Source: Chlamydomonas reinhardtii
Taxonomy: Eukaryota; Chlorophyta; Chlorophyceae; Chlamydomonadales; Chlamydomonadaceae
NCBI RefSeq assembly: GCF_000002595.2
Contig: NC_057015.1
Location: forward strand, 208,211-272,210
Length of the DNA stretch: 64,000 nt
Direction: 5' to 3'
This document shows positions 12,284 through 25,346 of this stretch, piece by piece (position 1 is the stretch's first letter; every line of letters begins with the position of its first letter). The notes beneath the pieces are model-generated. The model was not told the origin of the DNA, ran no database searches, and saw only the letters and a program-made list of their open reading frames with translations. The translations under genes were made by a program, and so were the position numbers.

Positions 12284-14066
12284 TCAGAAGTCGTCCAGCG
12301 CCTTGTGCACATTGCTGCGTGTGACGGAGGTGACCATGCAGCTATTCTTCGCTGCAGTGACGGGGAAGGCCCGGGTGAAGGCCTGCGAGGATGAGCTGTA
12401 GGAGAGCGGCATGTCCAGCTGGCTGGGAGCCTTGGCGCCGTAGATGGAGTTGGAGGTCTGGTACACGGGGTGCTGCTGCTTGGGGTTGTGCTTGCGCGTG
12501 GTCACGTCCGCAAATCGCAGCGGCAGCCCCGCCCCCGCACCGTCGCCACCGCCCGCCGCCGAGACGCCGCCGCGGCCCACTGTGGCGCCCACGTCATGGT
12601 GCCGGTCGCCCGCCAGCCAGCTCTGGAAGAAGGCGTTGTACAGCTTGCGCTGCGCGGCGTCCACGCATGGCTCCGGTGGCCGGGCCGACTCCACCTCCCG
12701 CACCAACTTGACCGCACCCGCCAAAGAGCCGCCGGCCATAGTGCGCGCCTCGTTCAGCTGCGCCAGCCGCCGCGCCGCATCCAGCGCCTTGGCCGCCTCG
12801 CCCTTGCCTCCCGCCTTTTCTGTGGCGTAGTAGGCAAAAAAGTTGGAGGCCAGCTGCAGGCTGTAGGCGTCCCCTAGCCGGAAGCAGCTGTCCACGGGCA
12901 TGGCGTACATGGGCGGGTGCGCCACGTCACCCGGCCGCAGCCCAGCCAGCATGTACCCCAGCCCGCAGGTGCCGTAGGGGGAGGGGCCCGCGCCCGCGCT
13001 GCCCGCTGCGCGCGCCACCGTCTCCGGCCGCAGCACCGCCACGGGCGCCAACACCGGCGTGAAGGCCATGGGGTCGGCGATGCCGTTGGCGGCGGCGTCC
13101 AGTCCCTCCACCCGCTGCGAGGCGGTCTGGTATGCGTTGGCCGCGTCCTCCAGCCCCAGCACCGCCTGCCCCTCCAGAGGCATGCCTTCGGGCGCCGCCA
13201 TGTAGGTGAGCGTGTCCTTGCCCCGCACCACCGTGTGCTCCACCACGCGGCTCAGCCCAAAGCCCGGCCCCACCAGGCCGTCACCCTCCACCACCACCAG
13301 GCTGGCGCTACTGAGCTGCGCAGCCGGCGGCGCGGCGGCCAGGAACGCCGCCAGGTCGCCGGCGAAGCCCAGCGAGTCGTCGCTGCCATTGGTAAGTACG
13401 TTGTCCAGCGGGAAGCCGCCCAGCGAGGTGCGCGGGTCGGCCGCCCAGGCGCGCACGTGCTCCACGTTGTTTTCATTGCATAAGATGAAAACCTGAAGGT
13501 GCGCAGCGGTGTACTTGGTTTGAAGCATGAGTGCGAGGCGTTGAGAAATGGGGAGCGAGGGTGGGTAGCGTAGCGCTCACACGGCCAAGTGACGCGACTT
13601 GAACCCACCGCGGCCGTCACAATGACGCTCCCTCACATTCCTCCCACCTTTTCTTCAATGGGCGTTAGCCGTGGAACCGCTTTGATGGCTGCCAGCCAGT
13701 GGTTGAGCACGGGTTGCCCGTTCACACCCAGCAGCACCTTTGGAACCCCGTCCGGACCCTCAATCAGGTGTGTATACGACCCTGTGACCCAAGGCAGAAA
13801 CAAGTATGGTAAAACAGGGGCGTGCAAAGCTTTCTGAGCTTTCTGCCACGGCAATACCCAAGTTCCGGGCTGGACACTGTGGCAACAAGCGTTCATACAG
13901 GATGCGGCGGGAACCCCACGTGCCCGCAACTTGCCCACCAGTGCCCGGCTGCCCGGCCTTCCTGCCCCCTCCCACCTCGCGAGCTGAGCTCGTCGGCCAA
14001 GGTTCGACCCGTAGACGTAGCAACAATAACAGCTGCCACCTGCACCGAGGTGGTACAGGTTGACAT
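12284..14066 (-). CDS. Nucleotidyltransferase-like protein with Pierce-like C-terminus
   Basis: Three exons: 13976-14066, 13648-13781, 12284-13492, phases 1 and 0, giving 477 aa. N-terminal AAVIVATSTGRTLADEL, then PKVLLGVNGQPVLNHWL and VFILCNENNVEHV follow the plan of sugar-nucleotide pyrophosphorylases (AviLAaG-x-G-T-R, PK-x-L-L, G-x-P-V-L-x-H). However, the Gly-rich loop is altered to ATSTG, so catalysis is doubtful. The C-terminal ~80 residues include HPVYQTSNSIYGAKAP, then LDMPLSYSSSSQAFTRAF, closely resembling the Pierce1/Pierce2 family (DUF4490) of proteins on the inner surface of ciliary doublet microtubules. The likely role is therefore axonemal; FAP182, which I recall as the Chlamydomonas Pierce relative, is a candidate identity, not confirmed. 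It faces CAH6 across 648 bp. Part of exon 3 (12391-13002) is duplicated in inverted orientation at 17434-18045. Confidence 0.65.
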
Positions 14067-14714
14067 TGCGTCAGGGACTATGTGCTTCCGCTTAGGTACT
14101 AGGTGATGTGCAAGTAGCCGTCGCGCTGTTGGTCCTAATGTCTCGCTTCAGTGCTAGATATCTTATCACCTGTGCCATTTTGATGGTGGATCGCTGACAA
14201 GACCGGTGACCAGTTCGCAAAAATCGAATGAACACCACTGTTTGTAAGGCTTGTAGAAAAGCTGAGTATGTACGCTGCTATTGATTAATAATCATTTTTG
14301 TGAAGGCCGCGTGAGCTCGCCAGTTGCTGTGACTCCAAATCCTTAGAAACCCTGGGATTGGCCCCAGGCGCCCCTCAGGGACTCTTCATTTCCCCACTGC
14401 TCTCAACATACACGACCAGATGATACCAGCAACATTAAACACTTATCTTACCACACGCGCGTAGAAGCCATTCAACCTTCTTGTGCAATCCGACTCACCT
14501 GCCTCCGAGAACACACGCAGCGTCTACCCTCGCACGGCCAGGGGCATTCCTTTCCAAGCCCAGCGGACGGAAACTGAGCCTGTAGTAGACGAGCAGCAAC
14601 CATATCTACGCGGTTATCGGTCAGCAATTATACTTTCGTCCCGAGCCGCGCCCCAGCGGACTCTCGGCGCTCTCTTTGTGGCCCCACAGCCTTAGGCTCA
14701 CCTAAGCTTCAACC
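14067..14714. promoter_or_regulatory. Divergent promoter region, Pierce-like gene and CAH6
   Basis: 648 bp between two divergent start codons, so it must hold both promoters and both 5' UTRs. No TATA box or other element could be assigned with confidence. Confidence 0.4.
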
Positions 14715-15943
14715 ATGGTGAGCGAAGACCGGCGGCCGTGCCGCGGCAGTGCCACCTGAGGCTCGGAACTAAACAATTCCTTTCCGTCGCAGGGATGCGG
14801 TGCCAGCGTGCCTCAGAATGGTGGAGGAGCTCCCGTTACGCGGGTTATGCCCGCGCCAGCACAACCAGTGTCTGAGGCGCAATCGGTGAGGCTAATGTGG
14901 AAATTTTGGTGTCGGTTCGTCCGGGATCACGCAGGCCTGGGCGCGGCTTGAGTTCTTGACATGTATCCAGTAAAAGCCCATGGTTGCAAGCCAGTGCGGC
15001 GGCAGTGGCGGTGCTGACTGATACTTGGTTCATGTTCGTGAACTCCCTCTCGCAGGCAATCAGCTTCCAACCATCGCGCAGCAACCGCAGCAGCCTTGAA
15101 AAGATCAATTCGCTCACGGATAGGGCATCGCCTGAGCAGGTGCTGCAGAACCTGCTGGACGGCAACATGCGCTTCCTGGATGGCGCCGTCGCGCATCCCC
15201 ACCAGGACTTCAGCCGCGTGCAGGCCATTAAGGCCAAGCAAAAGCCCCTCGCGGCCATCCTGGGCTGCGCCGACTCTCGCGTGCCTGCGGAAATTGTGTT
15301 CGACCAAGGCTTTGGCGACGTGTTCGTGTGCCGTGTCGCCGGCAACATTGCTACGCCAGAGGAGATCGCCAGTCTGGAGTATGCCGTGCTTGACCTCGGA
15401 GTTAAGGTGGTGATGGTCCTCGGACACACACGCTGCGGAGCCGTGAAGGCTGCACTTTCAGGTGGGGCGGCAAGAGCGAATTTGAAGTGCGGAGGAGGGC
15501 GTGCACGGCGCGTGGACTGGCCGAGCGCCAACGTCTCCTGCCAGCGTCCCATGCGTAGACATCTTTCGTGCGGGTTTGCTGACAGCGCTGATTGCCACCG
15601 CCCCTTACACTGCATGCCTTCCCTCGCTCCCCGCCCCCCCTCCCCCACAGGCAAGGCGTTCCCCGGCTTCATCGACACGCTGGTGGACCACCTGGACGTC
15701 GCCATCAGCCGCGTCAACAGCATGAGCGCCAAGGCGCACCAGGCCATCAAGGACGGCGACGTGGACATGCTGGACCGCGTGGTGAAGGAGAACGTCAAGT
15801 ACCAGGTGCAGCGGTGCCAGCGCTCCGTCATCATCCAGGAGGGGTTGCAGAAGGGGAACCTGCTGCTGGCGGGCGCCGTGTACGACCTGGACACGGGCAA
15901 GGTGCACGTCAGCGTCACCAAGGGCGGCAGCAGCGCCGAGTAG
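14715..15943 (+). CDS. CAH6: Beta-type carbonic anhydrase CAH6
   Basis: Exons 14715-14717, 14793-14885, 15056-15461, 15651-15943, giving 264 aa, the length I recall for CAH6. It interconverts CO2 and bicarbonate. Zinc-site motifs are intact: ILGCADSRVPAE (Cys and Asp-Arg pair) and VLGHTRCGAVKAA (His and Cys), the beta-class signature. Exon 1 is only the ATG; splicing creates the N-terminus MGCGAS, which fits N-myristoylation (Gly2, Ser6) with a palmitoylatable Cys3, suggesting a membrane or flagellar location and not the chloroplast stroma. Without the first intron, the next ATG in exon 3 would lose this signal. The C-terminus ends in GGSSAE. The nearest TGTAA found is at 17286, implying a long 3' UTR unless another signal is used. 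Confidence 0.95.
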
Positions 15944-17433
15944 CAGTAAGCAGGGTTGCAGGCAAGGGCTGGGAGACATGCGGTGGCGAGGAAACTGGGA
16001 TGCAGGCCGTCCACGGTTTGATAAATTATTGTTTTTTGCATGGTTGTGACATTAGCGAAACACATCATCCTCTCTGACATTGTGCGCTGGCTGAGAGGGT
16101 GGCGGAAAGAGTACTAACACGAGGTCCGCTCGTGATTCTGGAAATGCTGAAGCGTTGCAAGCTCGGAGGCCCACAGCTACAAGGAACGGATGCATCAAGC
16201 TCGGCCGGCCCGTGTAGCCCCGCGCATTTAGGGACTTCATGGCGCAAGGTGTCAGGGCAGCAGCTGCCGTGTCCGTTTGTCCAGACGTGCGGGTGGCGAT
16301 GGGTCACAGCGGCAGTAATGTCGTGCCGTGTGGTTTGGCGTGCCGGTGTTATATTCGTGATCTGCCCGTGTATCGTATGTAGCGCTGGCTTGCAGTGCAA
16401 CTGGCGCGCTGCGTCCTGCTGGGCAACGAGTAGGGCTGCGCGCGGCAGGTTTTTGTCCCTGAGCAGGGTGAATGGAAACTCAACTCCTTCATAATAGGCT
16501 CGAAATTCAATAATTGACTGAGCAGCGGTCCGGCAACCGATGCAAAGATGGGCGCTTGTTGCGAGCGCCTGTCGCCGGATTGTCGGGCAGTTGCGTGTTT
16601 CCATGGATGCCCCTGTTTTATGCGGTTGCGGTCTGCCGGTTGAGCCGTGGACTAGCCCGCAATATGCAGGCCTGGCATTGTGAACGGGGGTGTCTGTGTA
16701 GCCGCACACGCGTGTGCACGCTTTACTTGAGATTCACGAAGGTAGCTGGTCTACCTGCAACAGTACTGCGGACGATTACGAGGAGGCCTGCAAGTGTGCA
16801 CTAGCACTTGCAGCGCAGGCTGGCAGGATTCGTAGCCCTTGCTGGGGCATGATGTTGTTTGTTTTTACTGTCATGAAGCAGCACCGCAAGAGCTGCATTT
16901 GGTCCCTAAGGCAGCCACCTCCTTGTTACTGTCATGGGTTTTGGTGTTGTGTGGAGGTCCTTTCTCTCATTGCGGCGGTCGGCGACACGACGTACGGCCC
17001 GTGACTGTGCGATGGCCAAGGGCGAGCATGCAGACTTGAGGGGTCTCCTGAGCGCTTGACAATCCGAGGGATGTATCTGCGAGGGCGAAGAATTCTGATC
17101 GTGTCAGACGAAGACGTTTGCAGCATTGGCGAGCTGGATGGCTGCGGTGTAGCGTGCACAGTGCTGCCCAAGAGGTGTTGGTGTATGTTTCGGTCGGGCA
17201 AGCTTGGGACACCATAACGGTTCAATAAAGCGACTTCCCCTGCATAAGGGGCACGTTGCCACAACTACTGGTCGCAGACAATGACTGTAATCTGTACCGC
17301 AGCGTCACGCGCGCTTGCCACATGCGTGAATGGTGATGCAAATACGTCCGGATGACGGTTTATCGAGAATGCTTTCAAGTCTAACAATGCAAAGCCCAGA
17401 AAGCCAGCGAGCACAACGTTGGAGAGTTTGAGT
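15944..17433. other. CAH6 3' UTR and intergenic DNA
   Basis: No coding region supported. TGTAA at 17286-17290 is the first clear poly(A) signal after CAH6, about 1.34 kb from the stop. The inverted gene fragment begins about 145 bp later. Confidence 0.4.
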
Positions 17434-18045
17434 GCAGCGCGGGCGCGGGCCCCTCCCCCTTCGGCTCCTGCGGGCTGGGCTACATGCTGGCTGGGCTGCG
17501 GCCGGGTGACGTGGCGCACCCGCCCATGTACGCCATGCCCGTGGACAGCTGCTTCCGGTTAGGGGACGCCTACAGCCTGCAGCTGGCCTCCAACTTTTTT
17601 GCCTACTACGCCACAGAAAAGGCTGGGGGCAAGGGTGAGGCGGCCAAGGCGCTGGATGCGGCGCGGCGGCTGGCGCAGCTGAACGAGGCGCGCACTATGG
17701 CCGGCGGCTCTTTGGCGGGTGCGGTCAAGTTGGTGCGGGAGGTGGAGTCGGCCCGGCCACCGGAGCCATGCGTGGACGCCGCGCAGCGCAAGCTGTACAA
17801 CGCCTTCTTCCAGAGCTGGCTGGCGGGCGACCGGCACCATGACGTGGGCGCCACAGTGGGCCGCGGCGGCGTCTCGGCGGCGGGCGGTGGCGACGGTGCG
17901 GGGGCGGGGCTGCCGCTGCGATTTGCGGACGTGACCACGCGCAAGCACAACCCCAAGCAGCAGCACCCCGTGTGCCAGACCTCCAACTCCATCTACGGTG
18001 CCAAGGCTCCCAGCCAGCTGGACATGCCGCTCTCCTACAGCTCAT
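17434..18045 (+). pseudogene. Inverted partial copy of the Pierce-like gene exon 3
   Basis: 612 bp match 12391-13002 in reverse orientation at equal length. About ten substitutions were noticed (roughly 98% identity), so the copy is recent. It keeps an open frame from GLGYMLAGLRPGDV to LPLRFADVTTRKHN and LDMPLSYSS, then runs into unrelated sequence and stops at 18074. It lacks the first two exons, the start of exon 3 and the conserved final ~35 residues. There is no promoter evidence. CAH6 lies between the source gene and this copy. Confidence 0.9.
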
Positions 18046-19039
18046 TACTGGAAGCGCCCCACAAGCAGAACTAGGGGCCAAACGCGGCACCAGCCGTAAA
18101 AGCGAGGCAAGGCCAATTTGCGCGTCCTGGCGTGGATATGTCGGCATATATCCACACATTTGATCCCCCCCATACACCCCGCGAAACGACCACAAGTGGT
18201 CATTACCGCATCGGGCGACGGCGGCTCCGTTGCTGGATGGTGGCCGCTCCGTGCGGTTGGGGCGCAGTGTATGGACGAGAGCGGGGGGGGGGGGGAGAGG
18301 GCCTTAGGTGCCAAGCCCTGCAGGGCGAATGCGGTGGGCTTACATTTGTTGCAGTGCACATGCACTCAGATCTCCTGTCAGCCGTCACGCACCGTGTGGC
18401 AGTCCTTAATGCAAGAACGCCTAAATCCTTTTATGAAAGAATGCATGGCCGAAGGTCGCCGCATGGCCCAGGTGCAGTAGCCTGCATGTGGCAACACCAA
18501 TGCACGCCACTGCACACGCACACGTGTCGGCCCCACGTGATCAGCCATGCACAGTACTCTTCCCCACTCAAACGGATGTGACGTGTTGCGCGCGCAACGC
18601 GGCAGTGCCCCCATACAGTGAATGCAAGCTGAGCAGCATTCATGGCGGCCCGCAGTACTTCTTTAACCACTGCGCCAATACAGCTCCACACTCCAATGAA
18701 GAACGAGCGCCGTCTTTCGCCGGCACAGGGACCCAAGGCTGAGGGCCGGGATCAACAGCCACCCCCTGTGCCCCATGTCCGCACACGGATTCCAGGGTAG
18801 AGGCCCCAAGGGACGCGGCAACGTGCCCACGACCCTTGTCCGCACACACGCCAACCGACAACATCCCTCTCACACGCAAAGAAGCACTACAACGCAACAC
18901 ACCAAAGAGGCCGGCGCGCGCAACCACTCGCACGCCGAAGCCCTGAAGCAATCTGCTCCAACTCGCGCCCGTCCAAGCCTGTGTCCTCCTAACGCCATCA
19001 GCAAGCTGCCCGCCCGCCACTGCCTTCCGGCCGGCTGCT
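18046..19039. other. GAPDH 3' flank, no gene seen
   Basis: This contains the presumed 3' UTR of the minus-strand GAPDH gene (a TGTAA on the minus strand lies at 18340-18344) and a run of G near 18282-18294. No protein-coding region is supported. Confidence 0.4.
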
Positions 19040-21432
<2,393 letters not shown>

Positions 21433-23931
21433 CGTGACTGTTGGAGGAACAGCTGCAGGACACAGGAGTAGTTTGGCCGGCTAAATGCAGTCGGTTGAGT
21501 AATCCTATTGTTGATAGTAATACTGGCTGAGGCAATGGACTTGGATTAAATGCTCGGCTGGCCAAGCTTCGATTCCGGGATGACCTCATTCCGGCGGAAC
21601 CTGCCGTTTATGGAAGACACCCACCGACCCAGACTCGTCATCGAGGGAAATGCCCTAAATGCACTAAAGGACATACTCCTAGCTTCCAAGTGTGCAAAAG
21701 CTGTCGACGGTTAGTCGCCGAAAGGCAATCGCGGGGTATCGCTTTTTGTGGTTGACTCGCCAAAGCTGGCTCCGTAAAATATAACGCGCTCATGTAGGCG
21801 TCTTAAAGAAGCTCAAATAGGTATCGGCAACGAGTTGTTGCTAGTGGCAGTAGCGACCCCCGTGGGCGTGCCGCAGCGGCAGTGGCGCCCGGGTGATCCT
21901 TGCTCAGCGGGCCTCTCAGCGTTGATTTCATGCGCATTTGTACTGGGCCGCTTTGTACGACTGTGTGAATTACGCAACCTTCGGCCGTCCGCACGGCACG
22001 GGCCTGCAGCTGCCCGCGGGCGCTCTGGCGATGGTGAGCGAAGCCGCTCAGGAGTGTTTTGCTTGCACGCGATTGCTGGGGGTTATGAGATCTTGCCAGT
22101 CGGGTCGCAAGTAACGTGACATGATTGGATTAGCGGCTGGTTCGCTTGACGGGGTGGGTGCCGGCAATTCAGGGGTACATCACAAGTGCCAAAGCCTTGC
22201 CACAATGCCGCTGCTGCTGCTGCAGCTGTTGCCCACAAGCGCCGTTGCACCAGCACATCGGCAGTACTGTACACATACGGTACAGAGAGACTGAGGGAGT
22301 TCGTACATGCAAACAGGAGCGTATGGATGGCACGTGCTGTAGAGGTGTGGGCGCGGACGTGGCGGCCATGCGGGCGGGGGGATGACTGCAGCAGCCGCAC
22401 AGCAGGTGACACATTGTGATAGGCTTCGTGCACACATGGTAGCACCATGCGCAAGGTTTGCTGCGCTGATTACGTATAGCATTACGGTGGCACCGGCACT
22501 GTGAGCGGCACCGCTGGCTGTCACCGCCGTGTGTGTTGTCATGTGTCAGTCGGCTGCCGTATTATCATTGTTTTCCCGAGGTTTTCCTAGGGCTTCAAGT
22601 CGTGCTTCACAACCTTGCGCTTCAACTAGGAATAGGATTCAGACTGGGACTGGCGCATGGTGTTGGGTGTCCGACCGGGCCACCGGGGTACCTGACAGGG
22701 CCGCTCGAGGACCCGCCTTCCTGACTGGGCCGCCCATGCGTGCATACCGGAACCCACCGCACGTGCCCCGCTTATGCAGGTAGGCGCATGCTGACTGTAC
22801 ATGCAGCACACCATGGCGCTCCAGCAGCATCGTGGTGACACGAGCTGCACCCGGCTTGCGGCGCTGGCTCTTCCAGGACGGCTTACCACTATGCAGGCGC
22901 CCGGCGGTTGGCTGGCGCTTCGCCCTGTCACTAGCAACCTTGTTCGCCGCTTTAATGGCCGTGGTCGGGTGATATCGTGTGTGCGGCACGGCGCAACTAC
23001 TTAGGCCCCCGAGTGCACCGGGGCGTGCCGCTGATGACCGGTGCCCGCGTGCTGGTATTGCTGTCAGCAATTTGTCATCCCCTGCATGGCGGCGGGCTGC
23101 ATGGGCGTTGTGTAGCGGAGTTCTGAGGAGATTGCATTGGTTACAAGAGGGACCTTCTGACGCAGTTCACGAGCCAGTGACGTGGAGAACGAACACCCTG
23201 CTCTGGACCCACGCCGTCGGCCTACTCTAGCTCTAGTAGGCTTGCTCCCATAGGACGCTCCTCCCGTCATACCGAACATGTTACTAGGTGCCATCACTCC
23301 ACCTCCTCTTCCATTATGACACTTCGGTTCTGAGGAGTTGTGCCAGACCGGCCATGGCGCATGGCACCTTCCTTACAGCTGCGCGGGCCTAGCGCTTGGT
23401 GTGGCCGTCATCGGGATGGATAAACAGCCAGCAGCATGGAGCTGATCGGCACGATCGCACTAGGGAGGGTTGGGGCTGAGCCGGACTTAAGCCTTGACCT
23501 TAACTGGGCGGTATGCAGCTGTCACCGTCGTGTCCGCGCCCTCACTCCTCAGCGACCCGCGGCCAACGCCAGGTAGGGGAGTGAGGAGGCCGCCTCCGGA
23601 GTCTGCTAGCGGAGAAGGGATGCAGTGATATGGGGGCTACATGCGTCTTCGGGCGGAGCCAGAGCCGGGCAGAGAGGGTTCCAGCGGTCTACGAGCGCGT
23701 GCCGCAGTGCTCGTGCCAGCAGTTTCCGGGATTCGTGCGGCCGAATTGCACGCTGCGTCGCTTCCGGGCTATATAGAATGACTGCTTAATATGGGCCATA
23801 TGCAACTGCATATCTGCCCTCTTAAACGCCATAGAAATTTGTAGCGCTGACTGGTCGCTGCTGCCAACCACCGCTTCGACACCAGCCATCGCTCCGAGCA
23901 TCCCCGGCGCGCGCCTGCGCAACGTGCAATC
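21433..23931. promoter_or_regulatory. Divergent intergenic region, GAPDH and C2 gene
   Basis: 2.5 kb between two divergent genes. It holds their promoters, but no gene or RNA is recognisable. Only short unsupported frames occur. Confidence 0.35.
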
Positions 23932-24843
23932 ATGGCGCTAGAGGCTGGCGTGATGGCTATCACTGTGGAGTTCGCTCAGGACCTGAACAACAAGGAGTGG
24001 TTTGGCAGGTGAGCTTTGGGCGCTTTCAGGTTCCTGCGGGGCCATCCATTGGCCTCGCGAAACGGCTCCCGCGGGCCGGTGCCTCAATAACCTAGGGCTG
24101 CTAGTCATACTGGCTGCTAAGGAGCCTAATCGCCATGGTCCTGGCAACCCTTCTTTCGCACCGCCCGTGCGGCCTGCTTCCTGCAGCTGCCCCTCCTGGG
24201 CGACGATTCCTTGACAATGGGGACCGATATCGTGGGGCTCGGGCATTCACCCCCCCTGCTGTTGCTTCCCCCTTTTGCATTCCCCAGGCAAGATCCCTAC
24301 TGCGTGGTGCAGGTGGGTGGCCAGAACTTCCGCACCCGTGTGGCCACGGACGGCGGCCGCAACCCCGTGTGGAACGAGACATTCCGCTTCGAGATCCTGA
24401 ATGAGAACGAGCTGCAGCTGGAGGTCAAGGACGACCAGCTGGGCCACGACGCCGTGCTGGGCACCGCCTCCATCTCCTTGGCCCGCGCCCGGCAGCTGGG
24501 GGCAGACCGCGTGGAGGCTGCCGTCATCAGCCCCCGCCACCGCACGCAGCACGGCGTGGTGTCGGTGGCCATGCAGTGGGAGCCCAACGGCGGCATGCGC
24601 CCGGGATACGGCGGCGGCGGCTACAGCGCGTACGCAGCGCCCCCCATGCCCATGCAGCAGGCGCCGCCGCCCATGCAGCAGTACGGCGGCGGCTACGGCG
24701 GCGGCTATGGCAATGCGCCCATGGCGCAGCCGCAGCAGGGGTACGTGGAGGAGGTCGTGGTGGTGGAGCAGCCCGCGCACCACCGCCACCACCACCACCA
24801 GCAGCAGCAGCAGGAGGTGATCGAGATTGTACGGCCCTATTGA
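23932..24843 (+). CDS. Small C2-domain protein with Gly/Pro/His/Gln-rich tail
   Basis: Two exons, 23932-24008 and 24288-24843, phase 2, giving 210 aa. Residues 1-~125 form a single C2 domain: strand ITVEFAQDL, then GRQDPYCVVQVG, GRNPVWNETFRFEI and LQLEVKDDQLGHDAVLG. Acidic residues in the DPY and DDxxxxD positions suggest Ca2+-dependent phospholipid binding. The tail has repeats of GGGY and PPMQQ, a His/Gln run (HHHHQQQQQ) and ends VIEIVRPY. The architecture resembles small plant C2 proteins such as SRC2-like and elicitor-responsive proteins, which associate with membranes. No transmembrane segment is seen, so it is presumably a soluble, membrane-recruited adaptor. Confidence 0.85.
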
Positions 24844-24960
24844 TGAGGCGGCGGACGGTGTCCTTGATGCTAGCAACGGATCGGAAGCAACCGGGCCACG
24901 CCGGGCGCGGCACGTTCGGAAGGCTAGCGGCGGGCCCGCTTAAGCACGTACACTTACTGT

Positions 24961-25012
24961 ACTGTGTGTGCGTGTGTGTGCGTGTGTGTGCGTGTGTGCG
25001 TGTGTGACTGGA
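24961..25012. repeat. GT-rich microsatellite
   Basis: Imperfect (GTGTGC)n repeat in the 3' UTR of the C2 gene. Confidence 0.8.
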
Positions 25013-25341
25013 TGTCGCTGAGGGCTCTATAGGGTTTGGTCGACAATGTCCGGCCGGCGCACATGGACGGCTGCTGGGTGGGGAGCTGTGGTCATGATGG
25101 CATACGGTAGTGGTGACGCCGTGCGCTACGGTAGTTATAGGGCCCAGGGGTGGCAACAGGTATGGCCGGTTTACTTGGCATGTACGGTAGGTGGGGGCAA
25201 GAATGGATGAGAAGCGAGGCTACGCCGTGTGGCTGTGCCCGTAGGAAAAGGGTGCGCCTCTGAGTGAACACCGGGTGCGCTGAGCCCCTGGGCAACTGCT
25301 TGTTGATTTCGACACATACTGGTTTGCGGCGTGAGTGACAG

Positions 25342-25346
25342 TGTAA
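25342..25346 (+). terminator. Poly(A) signal TGTAA for the C2 gene
   Basis: TGTAA about 500 bp after the stop codon at 24843. Confidence 0.5.
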
